DNA of 64,000 nt from Mycobacterium genavense ATCC 51234. Lineage in GTDB: Bacteria; Actinomycetota; Actinomycetes; Mycobacteriales; Mycobacteriaceae. The notes under the pieces are model-generated. The model was not told the DNA's origin. It was given only the letters and a program-made list of their open reading frames with translations, and ran no database searches. This document shows positions 1-10,932 of this stretch, piece by piece; the first letter of the stretch is position 1; each line of letters starts with the position of its first letter. The stretch lies in the NCBI RefSeq assembly GCF_000526915.1, contig NZ_JAGZ01000005.1:1-64000 (forward strand), written 5' to 3'. Position numbers and translations under genes: made by a program.

Positions 1-10
1 GCGCTGCCTG

Positions 11-1552
11 TTAGAAGGGTGGGTCGTCGGGTAGGGGTGGTAGGTCGGAGGGGGTGGGGGTCCAGTCGGGGGGTAGTTCTTCGGGTTCGCGGGGTTGGTT
101 GACCCAGATGCAGAAGGGGCTGGTGCTGGGGGTGCCTTGAAGGCGAAGAGGCTGTCGCGCATGTGGTTTCGGAATTTGCGTGCGGCGATTTCTTTGTTGC
201 GGGCGCGTTGGCGCCGGTTGTGCGCGCGGGTGCGGGTGATGTGGGCGTGTCGTTGCTGGGTCCGGTCGCCGCGGGGTGGGGCCGCTGGGGTGCAGGCGGG
301 TCGGCATGGCCCGAACAGGTCGACCCCGCCGGGGTGGGTGCGGTAGGTGCGCCCGGCAGGTGAGGTCCAGATGATGGTCGTCGGCTAGTTGAGTGTCGCG
401 CCATCCGCCGAAGGTTTTGAGTCGATGGTGCAGGCGGCATAGGCATTTGAGATTGTGGTCGACGGTGTGGCCGCCGGCGGCGGGATCGTGGTGGTTGAAC
501 GCCACGGTGTGGTCGAGGTCGCAGATTTCGGCGGGGCGGGCACAGCCGGGGAAGCGACACGTCAGATCCCGGCATCGGATGAAGCGTTGCAGTGCCGCCG
601 GTGGGTTGGTAGCGCAGCGCCTCGGCGGCGCTGACGATCGGGTCGACCCCGAGGTGGGTTGCGGTGTCGGCCAGGGCGCGGACCTGCTCGGCGTCGATAA
701 GCCCGTAGCCCTCGAGGTAGCCCGGGGCCGCATTGTCGGCGTAGACGGTGGGCGCGGCGGCGATGACGTTGACCACGACGCGCACCCCGGCACCACCTGG
801 GTGGTCGGCGGCGGGGCGGCCGGGCAGCCGGGCTGGTGGCAGCGGTAGGCCAGGGCGCGTCCTTGGATCAGGGCGGCCAGCGCGCCGGCGCGGCGCTGAT
901 CGAGGGTGCGCGGATCGGCGGCACACACCTGCCCGGCCAGCTGGGACAGCCCGCGATCGAAGGCCTTGGCGGTCGCGGCGGCGATGGTGCCGTAGACCTC
1001 GGCCATCCCGTTGGCCAGCGGGGACACCGCCAGGTAGCGGTCGGTGTCGGCGCTGTGGCGGCGCTGGCGGGCGGCATCGGGATCCACCGCGACCACCGCG
1101 GCGTCGACCGCGTTGACGATGCGTTGGCGCGACCAGCCCCGCCAGCTGCCCAGCCGGGCGGCCAGGGACCGGTCGACCCGGGCGATCAACGCCTCGTCGG
1201 TGATCAGGCCGGTGCGGGCGATGATCAACCGCACCGTGCGCCAATCGGTGCGGCCCTGGGCCAGCAACGCCGCCACCTGCGGCAGCCGGGTATCGAGTGC
1301 CTCGGCATCCGAGACGCCATAGCCGGCCGCCACCGCCGACAGGTTCATCGCCGCGGCCACCTCGGCCGCGGTCTGCTCACACCCGTCGATCACCGCAAAC
1401 TCCCGCCGCTGCGCATCCCGCCCCGCCGCGGCCACCCGCTGCCGCAACAACGCCGCCACCACCGCCAACCGCCGCGCCACCAACACCGACTCCTGCCGAT
1501 GCAACGACTCAATCTCGGCCACCAAACCCCCATCGAACATACATGCGATCAT
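11..1552 (-). pseudogene. 13E12-family (DUF222) HNH endonuclease, frameshifted
   Basis: This is a DUF222/HNH protein of the REP13E12 family, a multicopy repetitive family of mycobacteria. The N-terminal part (start chosen at the ATG at 1552, before MIACMFDGG) is a normal DUF222 helical domain. The C-terminal part carries the HNH core, with CRFPGC, DLDHTVAF, LCRLHH and TFGGW. Between about 790 and 600 the open frame is nonsense. The family sequence (VRVVVNVIA ... YLEGYGLIDAEQVRALADT) reads in another frame, so there is one lost base near a G run at about 790 and one extra G near 606. The pair restores the frame but replaces about 60 residues just before the HNH core, so activity is doubtful. 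A Pro/Arg-rich tail follows. Family knowledge: REP13E12 copies can host attB for phiRv1-like prophages; none is seen here. Confidence 0.8.
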
Positions 1553-1626
1553 AAAAGGGTCCACCGACGAGAGCTTTTGGCGAAGTTGCGACCTGTGGAT
1601 AACTGGCACATCGGCGACGTCCTCGC

Positions 1627-2640
1627 CTAAGGGGTGACGAGAATCTTGCAGTGCCGCTCGGGGTCGGCGAGGTCGTCGAAGGCCGCCCCGACGCCGTCCA
1701 GGCCCACCTCGCCGGTGATCAGCGGGCTGACGTCGATCTCGCCTTCGGCCAGCGAGCGCAGCGAGTCCGCGAACTCCTCGGGGCCGTTGGCCAAACAGAA
1801 TTGCACGTTGATCTCCTTGGCAATCGCGAAGAATGGGTGGAAGGTGTCGGGCTCCATACACACTCCGGCGACGACCAGCCGGGTGCCCGGGCGGGCCCGC
1901 AAGACCACGTCGTCGATGATCCCGGGCACGCCGATCGGCTTGAACACCACCGCGGCTTTGACCGTGTCGAACGGCGAACCAAGGGCGGCATCCAGCGTCT
2001 GGTGGGCGCCCATCACGGTGGCCAGCTCCCGGCGCTTCTGCGAAAAGTCAGATGCGACAATGTTTTCCACGCCGCGCGCCCGAAGGGGCGCGATGATCGC
2101 GATGCCGATCGGGCCGCACCCCAGCAATAGGGCGGTCTCGCCCGGTTCGATGTTCGACTTGTTGACGGCGTGCAGCCCGACCGCCATCGGTTCGGTCAGG
2201 GCGGCATGTTTGAGGTCCAAGCCGTTGGGGACGGGCAGCAGCAGCGGCGCCGAGAGCAGCATCCGTTCGGCATAGCCACCGATGGTGTCGTTGCTGTAGA
2301 CGATCGGTGCTACGCCCTTGGCGGACAACAGCACTGGAATCGACGTGACGATGGAGCCCGGCGGGTAGGTATCGGTGTTGGGCCCGGCTTCGAGTACCTC
2401 CACACTGAATTCGTGGCCCATGAAGATGTCGTGCCGCAGGTCGACGTTCATGCCGCCCGCGCCGGCGGCGACCCGCTCGGTCATCTCCAGCACCTTCTCG
2501 CCGCGCTTGGCAAAATGCAGGTCGGAGCCACAGATTCCGCAGGCCTTGATGGCCACCAGCACTTGGCCGGATTCGGGAACCGGGTCGGGTACGTTGTCCC
2601 GATAGACCATGCGCCCGTCGCGCAGCACCGAGGCGCGCAT
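1627..2640 (-). CDS. zinc-dependent medium-chain alcohol dehydrogenase
   Basis: A 337-residue MDR-superfamily alcohol dehydrogenase. CGICGSDLH near residues 36-44 supplies the catalytic zinc Cys, and GHEF follows near residue 75. The nucleotide-binding Rossmann fold has GCGPIG near residue 174. The four-Cys structural-zinc loop of classical alcohol dehydrogenases is not visible between the two catalytic motifs, so only the catalytic zinc is predicted. Substrate is unknown. The start ATG overlaps by one base (TGATG) the stop that would close an upstream luciferase-like monooxygenase, so the two were translationally coupled. The segment runs ephA, monooxygenase, dehydrogenase and looks like one operon for alcohol, ketone or epoxide metabolism (inference). 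Confidence 0.85.
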   Translation of the reverse strand: MRASVLRDGRMVYRDNVPDPVPESGQVLVAIKACGICGSDLHFAKRGEKVLEMTERVAAGAGGMNVDLRHDIFMGHEFSVEVLEAGPNTDTYPPGSIVTSIPVLLSAKGVAPIVYSNDTIGGYAERMLLSAPLLLPVPNGLDLKHAALTEPMAVGLHAVNKSNIEPGETALLLGCGPIGIAIIAPLRARGVENIVASDFSQKRRELATVMGAHQTLDAALGSPFDTVKAAVVFKPIGVPGIIDDVVLRARPGTRLVVAGVCMEPDTFHPFFAIAKEINVQFCLANGPEEFADSLRSLAEGEIDVSPLITGEVGLDGVGAAFDDLADPERHCKILVTP

Positions 2641-2738
2641 CAGTTCGCCGCGCCTTCGTGCTCGCCGACATGCTCGGTGATGGCTTTCACGACGGCCTCG
2701 CCGGCGCGCCCGATCAACTGGTCGCGATGGTCTTTGGC

Positions 2739-3827
2739 TCAGTCGTGTGAGGCCCGCGACGCCGCCAGCTGTCCCTTGAAGTGAGGAATCACCTTGCGGG
2801 CCATCAGGTCATAGGAGTGGTAAGTGGCTTCGGGCAAGGCCCAGTCATGCCCGAGCATCAGCAGGGTACCGAAGCCGCCCGATCGTTCCAACAGGTCCTC
2901 GATGTGCGCGATCGCGTCGTCGGGCGTGCCGATACAGCAATTCACTTTGGCCACATAGTCTTCGACGAACTCGTACGGCGTCTGGGTGTCCTCGACGGCG
3001 TTGGCCAGCGGGACGAATCCCGCGGCACCGAAGTAGTTGGCGAAATCCTGCAGCCCGTAGGTGCAGTCGGTGATCGCCTGCTCGCGGCTGTCGGCGATGT
3101 GCATGATGGACAGCACCCGCCAGTCGGCCCGATTCGGTTCGCCCCGACCGACTTTGGCGGCCTGCTCGTGCACCACGTCCCAGGTGGTCTCCAACGCGGC
3201 GAAACCACCGGGCACCGACATCGACAACGACAGCAGTGACGTGCCCAGTGCCCCGGCCAGCCGCGGCCCGGACGGCGAAATCATTGCCGCCGTGGAGATT
3301 TCCGGGTATGGCCAGGTGTACGGTCGGATATGCAGCTGCGCGTCGCGCAAGGTGAACCAGTCGGTGTGGCGATCGATGCGCTCGGTAGGCCCGGCGCGGA
3401 ACAGCGCCAGGATCGCCTCGAGCGACTCCTGCATCATGTGCCGCTGGTCGACCGGGTCGATGCCCATCATGTAGGCGTCCGACGGCAGTGCCCCGGGGCC
3501 GGTGCTGAACATCACCCTGCCGCGGGTCAGGTGGTCCAGCAGCACCCAGCGGTCGGCCACCATCAGGGGATGGTGATAGGGTAGCAAGACCACGCCGGTG
3601 CCCAGCCGGATGTGCTTGGTGCGTTCCGCGGCGGCCGCGATGAACACCTCCGGGCAGGCGATCAATTCGTAGCCACCTGAGTGGTGCTCGCCGAACCAGG
3701 CTTCGTCGAACCCCAGACGGTCCAGCGCGACAACACGTTCCATGTCGTATTCCAGTGCGACCGTTGGGGATTGGCCGATCGGGTGGAAGGGGGTGATGAA
3801 GACGCCAAAGCGAAGCGGTGCGTTCAC
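2739..3827 (-). CDS. luciferase-like monooxygenase (Rv3618 ortholog), 3' end cut by a premature TGA
   Basis: A flavin-dependent (F420 or FMN) luciferase-like monooxygenase beginning MNAPLRFGVF at a GTG that overlaps the ephA stop by GTGA. 362 residues remain. The TIM-barrel features are clear (FGVFITPFHP, FDEAWFGEHH, GTGVVLLPYHHP). Translation stops at TGA 2739-2741 after SHD. The same frame continues as AKDHRDQLIGRAGEAVVKAI and closes at a TGA ending at 2640, which overlaps the ATG of the dehydrogenase. Restoring one Trp codon (TGG) at 2739 gives about 393 residues, close to the 395 I recall for Rv3618. About 30 C-terminal residues are therefore missing. The barrel itself is complete, so function may persist. 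Confidence 0.85.
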   Translation of the reverse strand: MNAPLRFGVFITPFHPIGQSPTVALEYDMERVVALDRLGFDEAWFGEHHSGGYELIACPEVFIAAAAERTKHIRLGTGVVLLPYHHPLMVADRWVLLDHLTRGRVMFSTGPGALPSDAYMMGIDPVDQRHMMQESLEAILALFRAGPTERIDRHTDWFTLRDAQLHIRPYTWPYPEISTAAMISPSGPRLAGALGTSLLSLSMSVPGGFAALETTWDVVHEQAAKVGRGEPNRADWRVLSIMHIADSREQAITDCTYGLQDFANYFGAAGFVPLANAVEDTQTPYEFVEDYVAKVNCCIGTPDDAIAHIEDLLERSGGFGTLLMLGHDWALPEATYHSYDLMARKVIPHFKGQLAASRASHD

Positions 3828-4771
3828 CGCAGCTCCAATCCGTTGAGAAATTCCAGCAGTACGGTGTTGACCTCGTCGGGTCGTTCCTGCTGTAGCCAGT
3901 GACCGGCGCCTTCGATCATGACCTGGCGGTACGGCCCGGAGACGATTTCGGCGGCGCGGTCGGCGCGGGTGAAGGCAAGCACGGGATCGGCGGTGCCGCC
4001 GATGAACAAGCACGGCACCGAGATCTTCGCGTCGGCGAGGTCGGCGGTGATCTCCCAGTTGCGGTCGAAATTGCGATACCAGTTCAGGCCGCCGGTGAAC
4101 CTGGTGCGGGAGAACTCGGCGATGTAGTGGTCGAGCTCGTCCTGGCTGATCCACTCCGGCAGCGCATCGGGTTCGGGCAGGCGATCGATGAAGCCTTCCG
4201 GCCCGGGTGCCACCATCCGCAGCCCCGCGGCCTTGTCGCCGTCCGTCCGCAGGCCGCCCATCAACCGTCGGATCGCGCGGGCGGGATCGCCGTTGAGTTC
4301 AGCGTCGGCGACGCCGGGCTCCTGGAAATACAGGATGTAGAAGAAATACAGGATGTAGAAGAAGTTCTCGCCGAACGTCTTGCGCCAGGCTTGAGTTGGG
4401 GCCACCTGCGATCTGGGCGTGGCCGGCACGCTGAGCGCGGCGACGGCCGCGACCCGGTCCGGATGCAGCAGCGGCGCATGCCACACCACCGGTGCGCCCC
4501 AGTCGTGGCCGATCCAGACGGCTCGCTCGGCGCCGACGTCGTCGAGCAAGCCGACGATGTCGGCGGTCAGCTCGCGGATGTTGTAGGCGTCGATCGCCTC
4601 GGGTTGCGAGGATCCGCCGTACCCGCGCTGGTCGGGAGCCAGAACGTGATAACCGGCACTGGCGAGCGCTGGAATTTGGTATCGCCACGAATAAGCCAAT
4701 TCGGGAAAGCCGTGGGCCAAGACCACCACCGGCGCGCCACGCTCGCCGGCCTCGACGATCCGCAGCTGCAC
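3824..4771 (-). CDS. ephA: epoxide hydrolase EphA (N terminus disrupted, internal 18-bp duplication)
   Basis: An alpha/beta-hydrolase epoxide hydrolase closely resembling M. tuberculosis EphA. HGFPELAYSW forms the oxyanion region, GHDWGAPV holds the nucleophile Asp, and GAGHWLQQE holds the catalytic His. It would convert epoxides to vicinal diols. Two oddities are visible. First, the open frame can start only at GTG 4771 (VQLRIVEAG). TAG codons precede it, and a plausible remainder of the N terminus (VGAHINRRLVV) lies in a neighbouring frame, so roughly 10-12 residues were lost to an indel near 4785. Second, an 18-bp tandem duplication repeats FYILYF in the lid region. The stop overlaps the start of the downstream monooxygenase. 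Confidence 0.85.
   Translation of the reverse strand: MQLRIVEAGERGAPVVVLAHGFPELAYSWRYQIPALASAGYHVLAPDQRGYGGSSQPEAIDAYNIRELTADIVGLLDDVGAERAVWIGHDWGAPVVWHAPLLHPDRVAAVAALSVPATPRSQVAPTQAWRKTFGENFFYILYFFYILYFQEPGVADAELNGDPARAIRRLMGGLRTDGDKAAGLRMVAPGPEGFIDRLPEPDALPEWISQDELDHYIAEFSRTRFTGGLNWYRNFDRNWEITADLADAKISVPCLFIGGTADPVLAFTRADRAAEIVSGPYRQVMIEGAGHWLQQERPDEVNTVLLEFLNGLELR
4325..4363. repeat. 18-bp direct tandem duplication inside ephA
   Basis: Two exact head-to-tail copies of an 18-bp unit (about 4326-4343 and 4344-4361), with a few bases of extension each side. It keeps the reading frame and inserts six extra residues, giving FFYILYFFYILYF where I recall a single FFYILYF in EphA. Confidence 0.9.
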
Positions 4772-4905
4772 CCCATTGCTCTACTACTAACCGTCGGTTG
4801 ATGTGGGCACCAACACACCAAATCACAACCCCTGGGGTGTGAGAAGTGTTCAGCGGGGTTGAAAATGGCCGTTCATTTTGTGGCCGGGCCTGGTTGCCTA
4901 TAGGC

Positions 4906-5331
4906 GTGAGGCGGTTGGACCACATCGTGATGTGGACGCAAGATCTGCGGGCATCGATGGACTTCTATACGAAGGTGATCGGGCTGGCGCCGGTGCGGTT
5001 TGACGAGTTCGACGCTGGAGAGGCGCCGTTTCCCAGCGTGCGGTGTGCGAGGACTCGATCATCGACCTGATGCCGAAGGCCGGCATCGGCGCGACCGATG
5101 CGCTGACCAAGGTCACGGCCAGCGCCGGACACCCGGTCAACCACGTCTGCCTGGCGCTGTCGAAGCCGGAATACGAGGCGCTGGACCGGCAACTGCAGGC
5201 GGCGGGGGTGGACACCAGCGCGCGGCTCGACCGCAGTTACGGCGCCCGGGGCTGGGCTCCGCACATTTACTATTTCGTACTATTTCGCCGATCCCGACGG
5301 CAATGTGATCGAGGCTCACTACTACGATTAG
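4906..5331 (+). pseudogene. glyoxalase/bleomycin-resistance (VOC) family protein, frameshifted
   Basis: A short VOC-fold protein. It begins VRRLDHIVMWTQDLRASMDF at GTG 4906 and ends FADPDGNVIEAHYYD at 5331. The metal-ligand pattern of the fold is present (LDHIV, NHVCLAL, NVIEAH). The gene is broken twice. A base is lost near 5050 between SVR and CEDSIIDLMPK, and a 10-bp tandem duplication (5268-5287) shifts the frame just before the last strand. With both repaired the protein would be about 140 residues. Function is unassigned. It stands divergent from ephA. Confidence 0.75.
5268..5287. repeat. 10-bp direct tandem duplication in the glyoxalase pseudogene
   Basis: TACTATTTCG occurs twice head to tail. 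Removing one copy restores HIYYFADPDGNVIEAHYYD and the stop at 5331. Confidence 0.9.
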
Positions 5332-5550
5332 AGCTCGCGATCGTGGCTGTGCGGTGTCAGGCCAGTGTGGCTTTTCCCAATGCAAGGCATCTCCTGACTC
5401 AATTCGCGGTGCTCTAGCTCCTATCGGGAACCGCCGCACGTTGAATGGGCAGGACGGCATTGCCGGAGCTGGTGATCACCACTAGCGGTAGCCTGAACTT
5501 TTCCAGCTGCGTGTATCGGGGAAGGACCTGGCCGAAACGGCCGATGATTG

Positions 5551-7923
<2,373 letters not shown>

Positions 7924-7938
7924 CGAACGGAGACTTCG

Positions 7939-8547
7939 ATGGTGCTGCCGGATACCCGCGCCGCGTTGGATGGTGTACGGGCGTTCGACCAGGCACGCGC
8001 GGAGGCGGCCGTCCGCGAGCTGTTGTACGCGATCGGCGAAGACCCCGATCGAGAGGGTTTGCGGGACACTCCCGCCCGGGTGGCTCGCGCATACCGGGAG
8101 ATCTTCTCCGGGCTGTACACCGACCCGTCCGTGGTGCTCAACACGATGTTCGACGAAGAGCACGACGAGTTGGTGATCGTCAAGGAGATCCCGCTGTACT
8201 CCACCTGCGAGCATCACCTGGTTTCGTTCCACGGGGTGGCCCACGTCGGCTATATCCCCGGCACCGACGGCCGGGTGACCGGGTTGTCGAAAATCGCGCG
8301 GCTGGTTGACCTTTACGCCAAGCGGCCGCAGGTTCAGGAGCGGCTCACCAGCCAGATCGCCGATGCCCTGGTGAGCCGGCTGGATCCGCGCGGTGTGATC
8401 GTCGTGGTCGAGGCCGAGCACTTGTGCATGGCGATGCGTGGTGTGCGGAAACCCGGCGCCATCACCACGACCTCGGCGGTGCGCGGGCAATTCAAAACCG
8501 ATGCTGCCTCTCGAGCCGAAGCGCTCGACCTCATCCTGCGTAAGTGA
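7939..8547 (+). CDS. folE: GTP cyclohydrolase I
   Basis: FolE, 202 residues, catalyses the first step of tetrahydrofolate synthesis: GTP to 7,8-dihydroneopterin triphosphate plus formate. The zinc site residues are visible (STCEHHL and [11 protein letters not shown]). The C-terminal region [14 protein letters not shown] is typical of the family. It starts at an ATG behind a GGAG-type ribosome site (acggagacttcg). Its TGA overlaps the GTG of folP (GTGA), the first of a chain of overlapping junctions that make folE-folP-folB-folK one translationally coupled operon. Confidence 0.98.
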   Translation: MVLPDTRAALDGVRAFDQARAEAAVRELLYAIGEDPDREGLRDTPARVARAYREIFSGLYTDPSVVLNTMFDEEHDELVIVKEIPLYSTCEHHLVSFHGVAHVGYIPGTDGRVTGLSKIARLVDLYAKRPQVQERLTSQIADALVSRLDPRGVIVVVEAEHLCMAMRGVRKPGAITTTSAVRGQFKTDAASRAEALDLILRK

Positions 8548-9386
8548 GTTTGCTGCCTGTGCAGGTTGTCGGGGTGGTCAACGTCACTGGCGACTCATTC
8601 TCGGACGGCGGGTGTTACCTCTGCGTCGACGACGCCGTCGCGCACGGTTTGGCATTGGCGGCCGACGGTGCGGGAATCGTCGACGTCGGCGGGGAGTCCA
8701 CCCGCCCGGGTGCCACCCGGATCGACCCTCGACTCGAGCGCTCCCGTGTCGTTCCCGTCGTCAAAGAGCTTGCAGCACAAGGCGTTACCGTCAGCATCGA
8801 CACCATGCACGCCGACGTCGCGCGTGCGGCGCTGCAGCACGGCGCGCTGATCGTCAACGACGTCTCCGGTGGAAGGGCCGATCCGGCGATGGCACCGCTG
8901 GTCGCCGAAACCGGTGCGCGGTGGGTGTTGATGCATTGGCGATCGGTGTCGTCCGACCATCCGCACCAGGCACCGCACTACCGTGACGTGGTCGCCGAGG
9001 TGCGTTCGGAATTGCTGGCCGGCGTCGACGACGCGGTGGCCGCCGGTGTCGATCCGGCGAAGTTGATCATCGATCCCGGCCTGGGATTCGCCAAGACGGG
9101 ACAACACAATTGGGCGTTGCTGCATGCTTTGCCCGAGTTCGTGGCCACCGGAGTGCCGGTACTCCTGGGTGCCTCGCGAAAACGGTTCCTCGGTACGCTG
9201 TTGGCCGGATCGGACGGGTCGCCGCGACCGCCGGACGGGCGCGAGACGGCGACCGCGGTGATTTCCGCGCTGGCCGCCCTCTACGGGGCCTGGGGTGTGC
9301 GAGTGCACGATGTGCGGGCCTCGGTCGACGCCCTCAAGGTCGTGGGCGCCTGGACCCAGACAGAGCAGACTGAGCAGGATGGCTGA
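8544..9386 (+). CDS. folP: dihydropteroate synthase
   Basis: FolP1, 280 residues, condenses pteridine pyrophosphate with p-aminobenzoate and is the target of sulfonamides and dapsone. It is a TIM barrel with [11 protein letters not shown] for pyrophosphate binding, [11 protein letters not shown], and GASRKRFLG. Thr53 and Pro55 in ESTRPG, whose replacement gives dapsone resistance in M. leprae, are the unmutated residues here. It starts at GTG overlapping the folE stop and overlaps folB by 8 bases. Confidence 0.97.
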   Translation: MSLLPVQVVGVVNVTGDSFSDGGCYLCVDDAVAHGLALAADGAGIVDVGGESTRPGATRIDPRLERSRVVPVVKELAAQGVTVSIDTMHADVARAALQHGALIVNDVSGGRADPAMAPLVAETGARWVLMHWRSVSSDHPHQAPHYRDVVAEVRSELLAGVDDAVAAGVDPAKLIIDPGLGFAKTGQHNWALLHALPEFVATGVPVLLGASRKRFLGTLLAGSDGSPRPPDGRETATAVISALAALYGAWGVRVHDVRASVDALKVVGAWTQTEQTEQDG

Positions 9387-9777
9387 CCGAATCGAGTTGC
9401 GCGGCTTGACAGTTCGTGGCCGCCACGGAGTCTACGAATTCGAACGGGACGAGGGACAGGACTTCGTCATCGACATCGTGGCATGGCTCGACCTGGCCGA
9501 CGCCGCGGCCAGCGACGACCTCGCCGACACCCACGACTACGTCGCCCTGGCCGCGCGGGCCGCCGCCATCGTCGCGGGCCCCGCACGCAACCTGATCGAA
9601 ACGGTGGGCGCCGAGATCGCCGACTTCGTGATGGCCGACGAACGCGTGCACGCCGTCGAGGTCACGGTGCACAAGCCGGAGGCCCCGATCGAACAGCAAT
9701 TCTCCGACGTGGCAGTGGTGATTCGGCGGTCGCGCCGCGGCGGGCGCGGTTCGGTGATCCCGGTGGGCGGGGTGTGA
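9379..9777 (+). CDS. folB: dihydroneopterin aldolase
   Basis: FolB, 132 residues, converts 7,8-dihydroneopterin to 6-hydroxymethyl-dihydropterin and glycolaldehyde. The conserved start [20 protein letters not shown] and later [10 protein letters not shown] are characteristic. The ATG at 9379 is chosen because the family begins MADRIEL. It lies inside the end of folP, and its TGA overlaps the folK ATG (TGATG). Confidence 0.96.
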   Translation: MADRIELRGLTVRGRHGVYEFERDEGQDFVIDIVAWLDLADAAASDDLADTHDYVALAARAAAIVAGPARNLIETVGAEIADFVMADERVHAVEVTVHKPEAPIEQQFSDVAVVIRRSRRGGRGSVIPVGGV

Positions 9778-10322
9778 TGACGCGCGTCGTACTGTCCATC
9801 GGCTCCAACCTCGGAGACCGGCTCGCGCGGTTGCAGTCCGTCGTCGACGGCCTCGGTGACGCGCTGATCGCCGTCTCACCCGTGTACGAGACGGCCCCGT
9901 GGGGGCGCGTCGAGCAGGCGCCGTTTCTCAACGCGGTGCTGATCGCCGACGACCCCGCGCTCGACGGGCAGGGCTGGCTGCGTCGGGCGCAGGAGTTCGA
10001 GGCGGCGGCGGGCCGGATCCGCGGCGAGCGCTGGGGACCGCGCACCCTGGACGTGGACCTGATCGCCTGCCGCACGGCCGACGAAGAAGTGCTCAGCCGC
10101 GAAAACAATCTCACCCTGCCGCATCCGCTGGCCCACCTGCGGGCCTTCGTGCTGGTGCCCTGGCTGGCCATCGACCCGGACGCGACGCTGACCGTCGCCG
10201 GCGGGCCCCGGCGCGTCGCCGAGCTGCTGGCCGAACTCGACCCCGCCGACCGACAGGCGGTCCAGCTGTCGCGGCACACGCTCAACCATTCGTCCTGGCC
10301 CGATCGGGAGTCGAAGAGCTGA
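9777..10322 (+). CDS. folK: 2-amino-4-hydroxy-6-hydroxymethyldihydropteridine pyrophosphokinase
   Basis: FolK (HPPK), 181 residues, transfers pyrophosphate from ATP to 6-hydroxymethyl-dihydropterin, feeding FolP. The signature RWGPRTLDVDLI and the N-terminal LSIGSNLGDR are intact, as is LPHPLAHLRAFVL. Both ends overlap neighbours by one base (TGATG with folB and with the next membrane protein gene), so it sits within one translationally coupled run. Confidence 0.97.
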   Translation: MTRVVLSIGSNLGDRLARLQSVVDGLGDALIAVSPVYETAPWGRVEQAPFLNAVLIADDPALDGQGWLRRAQEFEAAAGRIRGERWGPRTLDVDLIACRTADEEVLSRENNLTLPHPLAHLRAFVLVPWLAIDPDATLTVAGGPRRVAELLAELDPADRQAVQLSRHTLNHSSWPDRESKS

Positions 10323-10798
10323 TGGGGCCGACCCGGAAACGTGACCTGACGGCCGCGGTGGTCGGCGCGGCCGTTCTGGGATATCTGCTGATCAAGGTGC
10401 TGTTCCGGTGGTTTCCGCCGATCACGGTTTGGACCGGCCTGTCGCTGCTCGTGGTCGCCATCGCCGAGGCGCTGTGGGCACGGTACGTGCGGGCCAAGGT
10501 CAACGACGGGGAAATCGGCGACGGACCCGGCTGGCTGCATCCGCTCGCGGTGGCCCGCAGCGTGATGATCGCCAAGGCGTCGGCCTGGGTGGGCGCCCTG
10601 GTGCTGGGTTGGTGGATCGGGATCCTGGTGTTCTTCCTGCCGCGGCGGTCGTGGTTGCTGGTCGCCGCCAAGGACACCGCCGGAACGGTGGTGGCTGCCG
10701 TCAGCGCGCTGGCGCTGTTGGTGGCCGCGCTATGGCTAAAGCATTGCTGCAAATCTCCGCCGGACTCGACCGACCACGCCGAGGGGGCGGAAAGCTAG
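10322..10798 (+). CDS. DUF3180 membrane protein (Rv3605c-like)
   Basis: A 158-residue protein beginning MGPTRKRDLTAAVVG with about four hydrophobic segments (roughly 10-30, 38-56, 78-105 and 118-140). It matches the actinobacterial DUF3180 family that almost always follows folK. No catalytic motif can be seen and the function is unknown. It overlaps folK by one base and is probably cotranscribed with the folate genes. Confidence 0.9.
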   Translation: MGPTRKRDLTAAVVGAAVLGYLLIKVLFRWFPPITVWTGLSLLVVAIAEALWARYVRAKVNDGEIGDGPGWLHPLAVARSVMIAKASAWVGALVLGWWIGILVFFLPRRSWLLVAAKDTAGTVVAAVSALALLVAALWLKHCCKSPPDSTDHAEGAES

Positions 10799-10932
10799 GG
10801 CGCCCGCCGAGGTTGCGGGCCACCGCCCGGGGCACGGGCCGATTAACGGCGATTGATTACCGAATTAACCCAGGTGAGAATCGCCGGAGTCGCGCGACAC
10901 GCTCAGTGACGTCGCACAGGTACAGTCAGGCC

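Noticed and set aside
10799..10932. Possible small gene between the DUF3180 gene and the Rv3604c-like gene
   Set aside because: No frame with a ribosome site or family match; it more likely holds a promoter.
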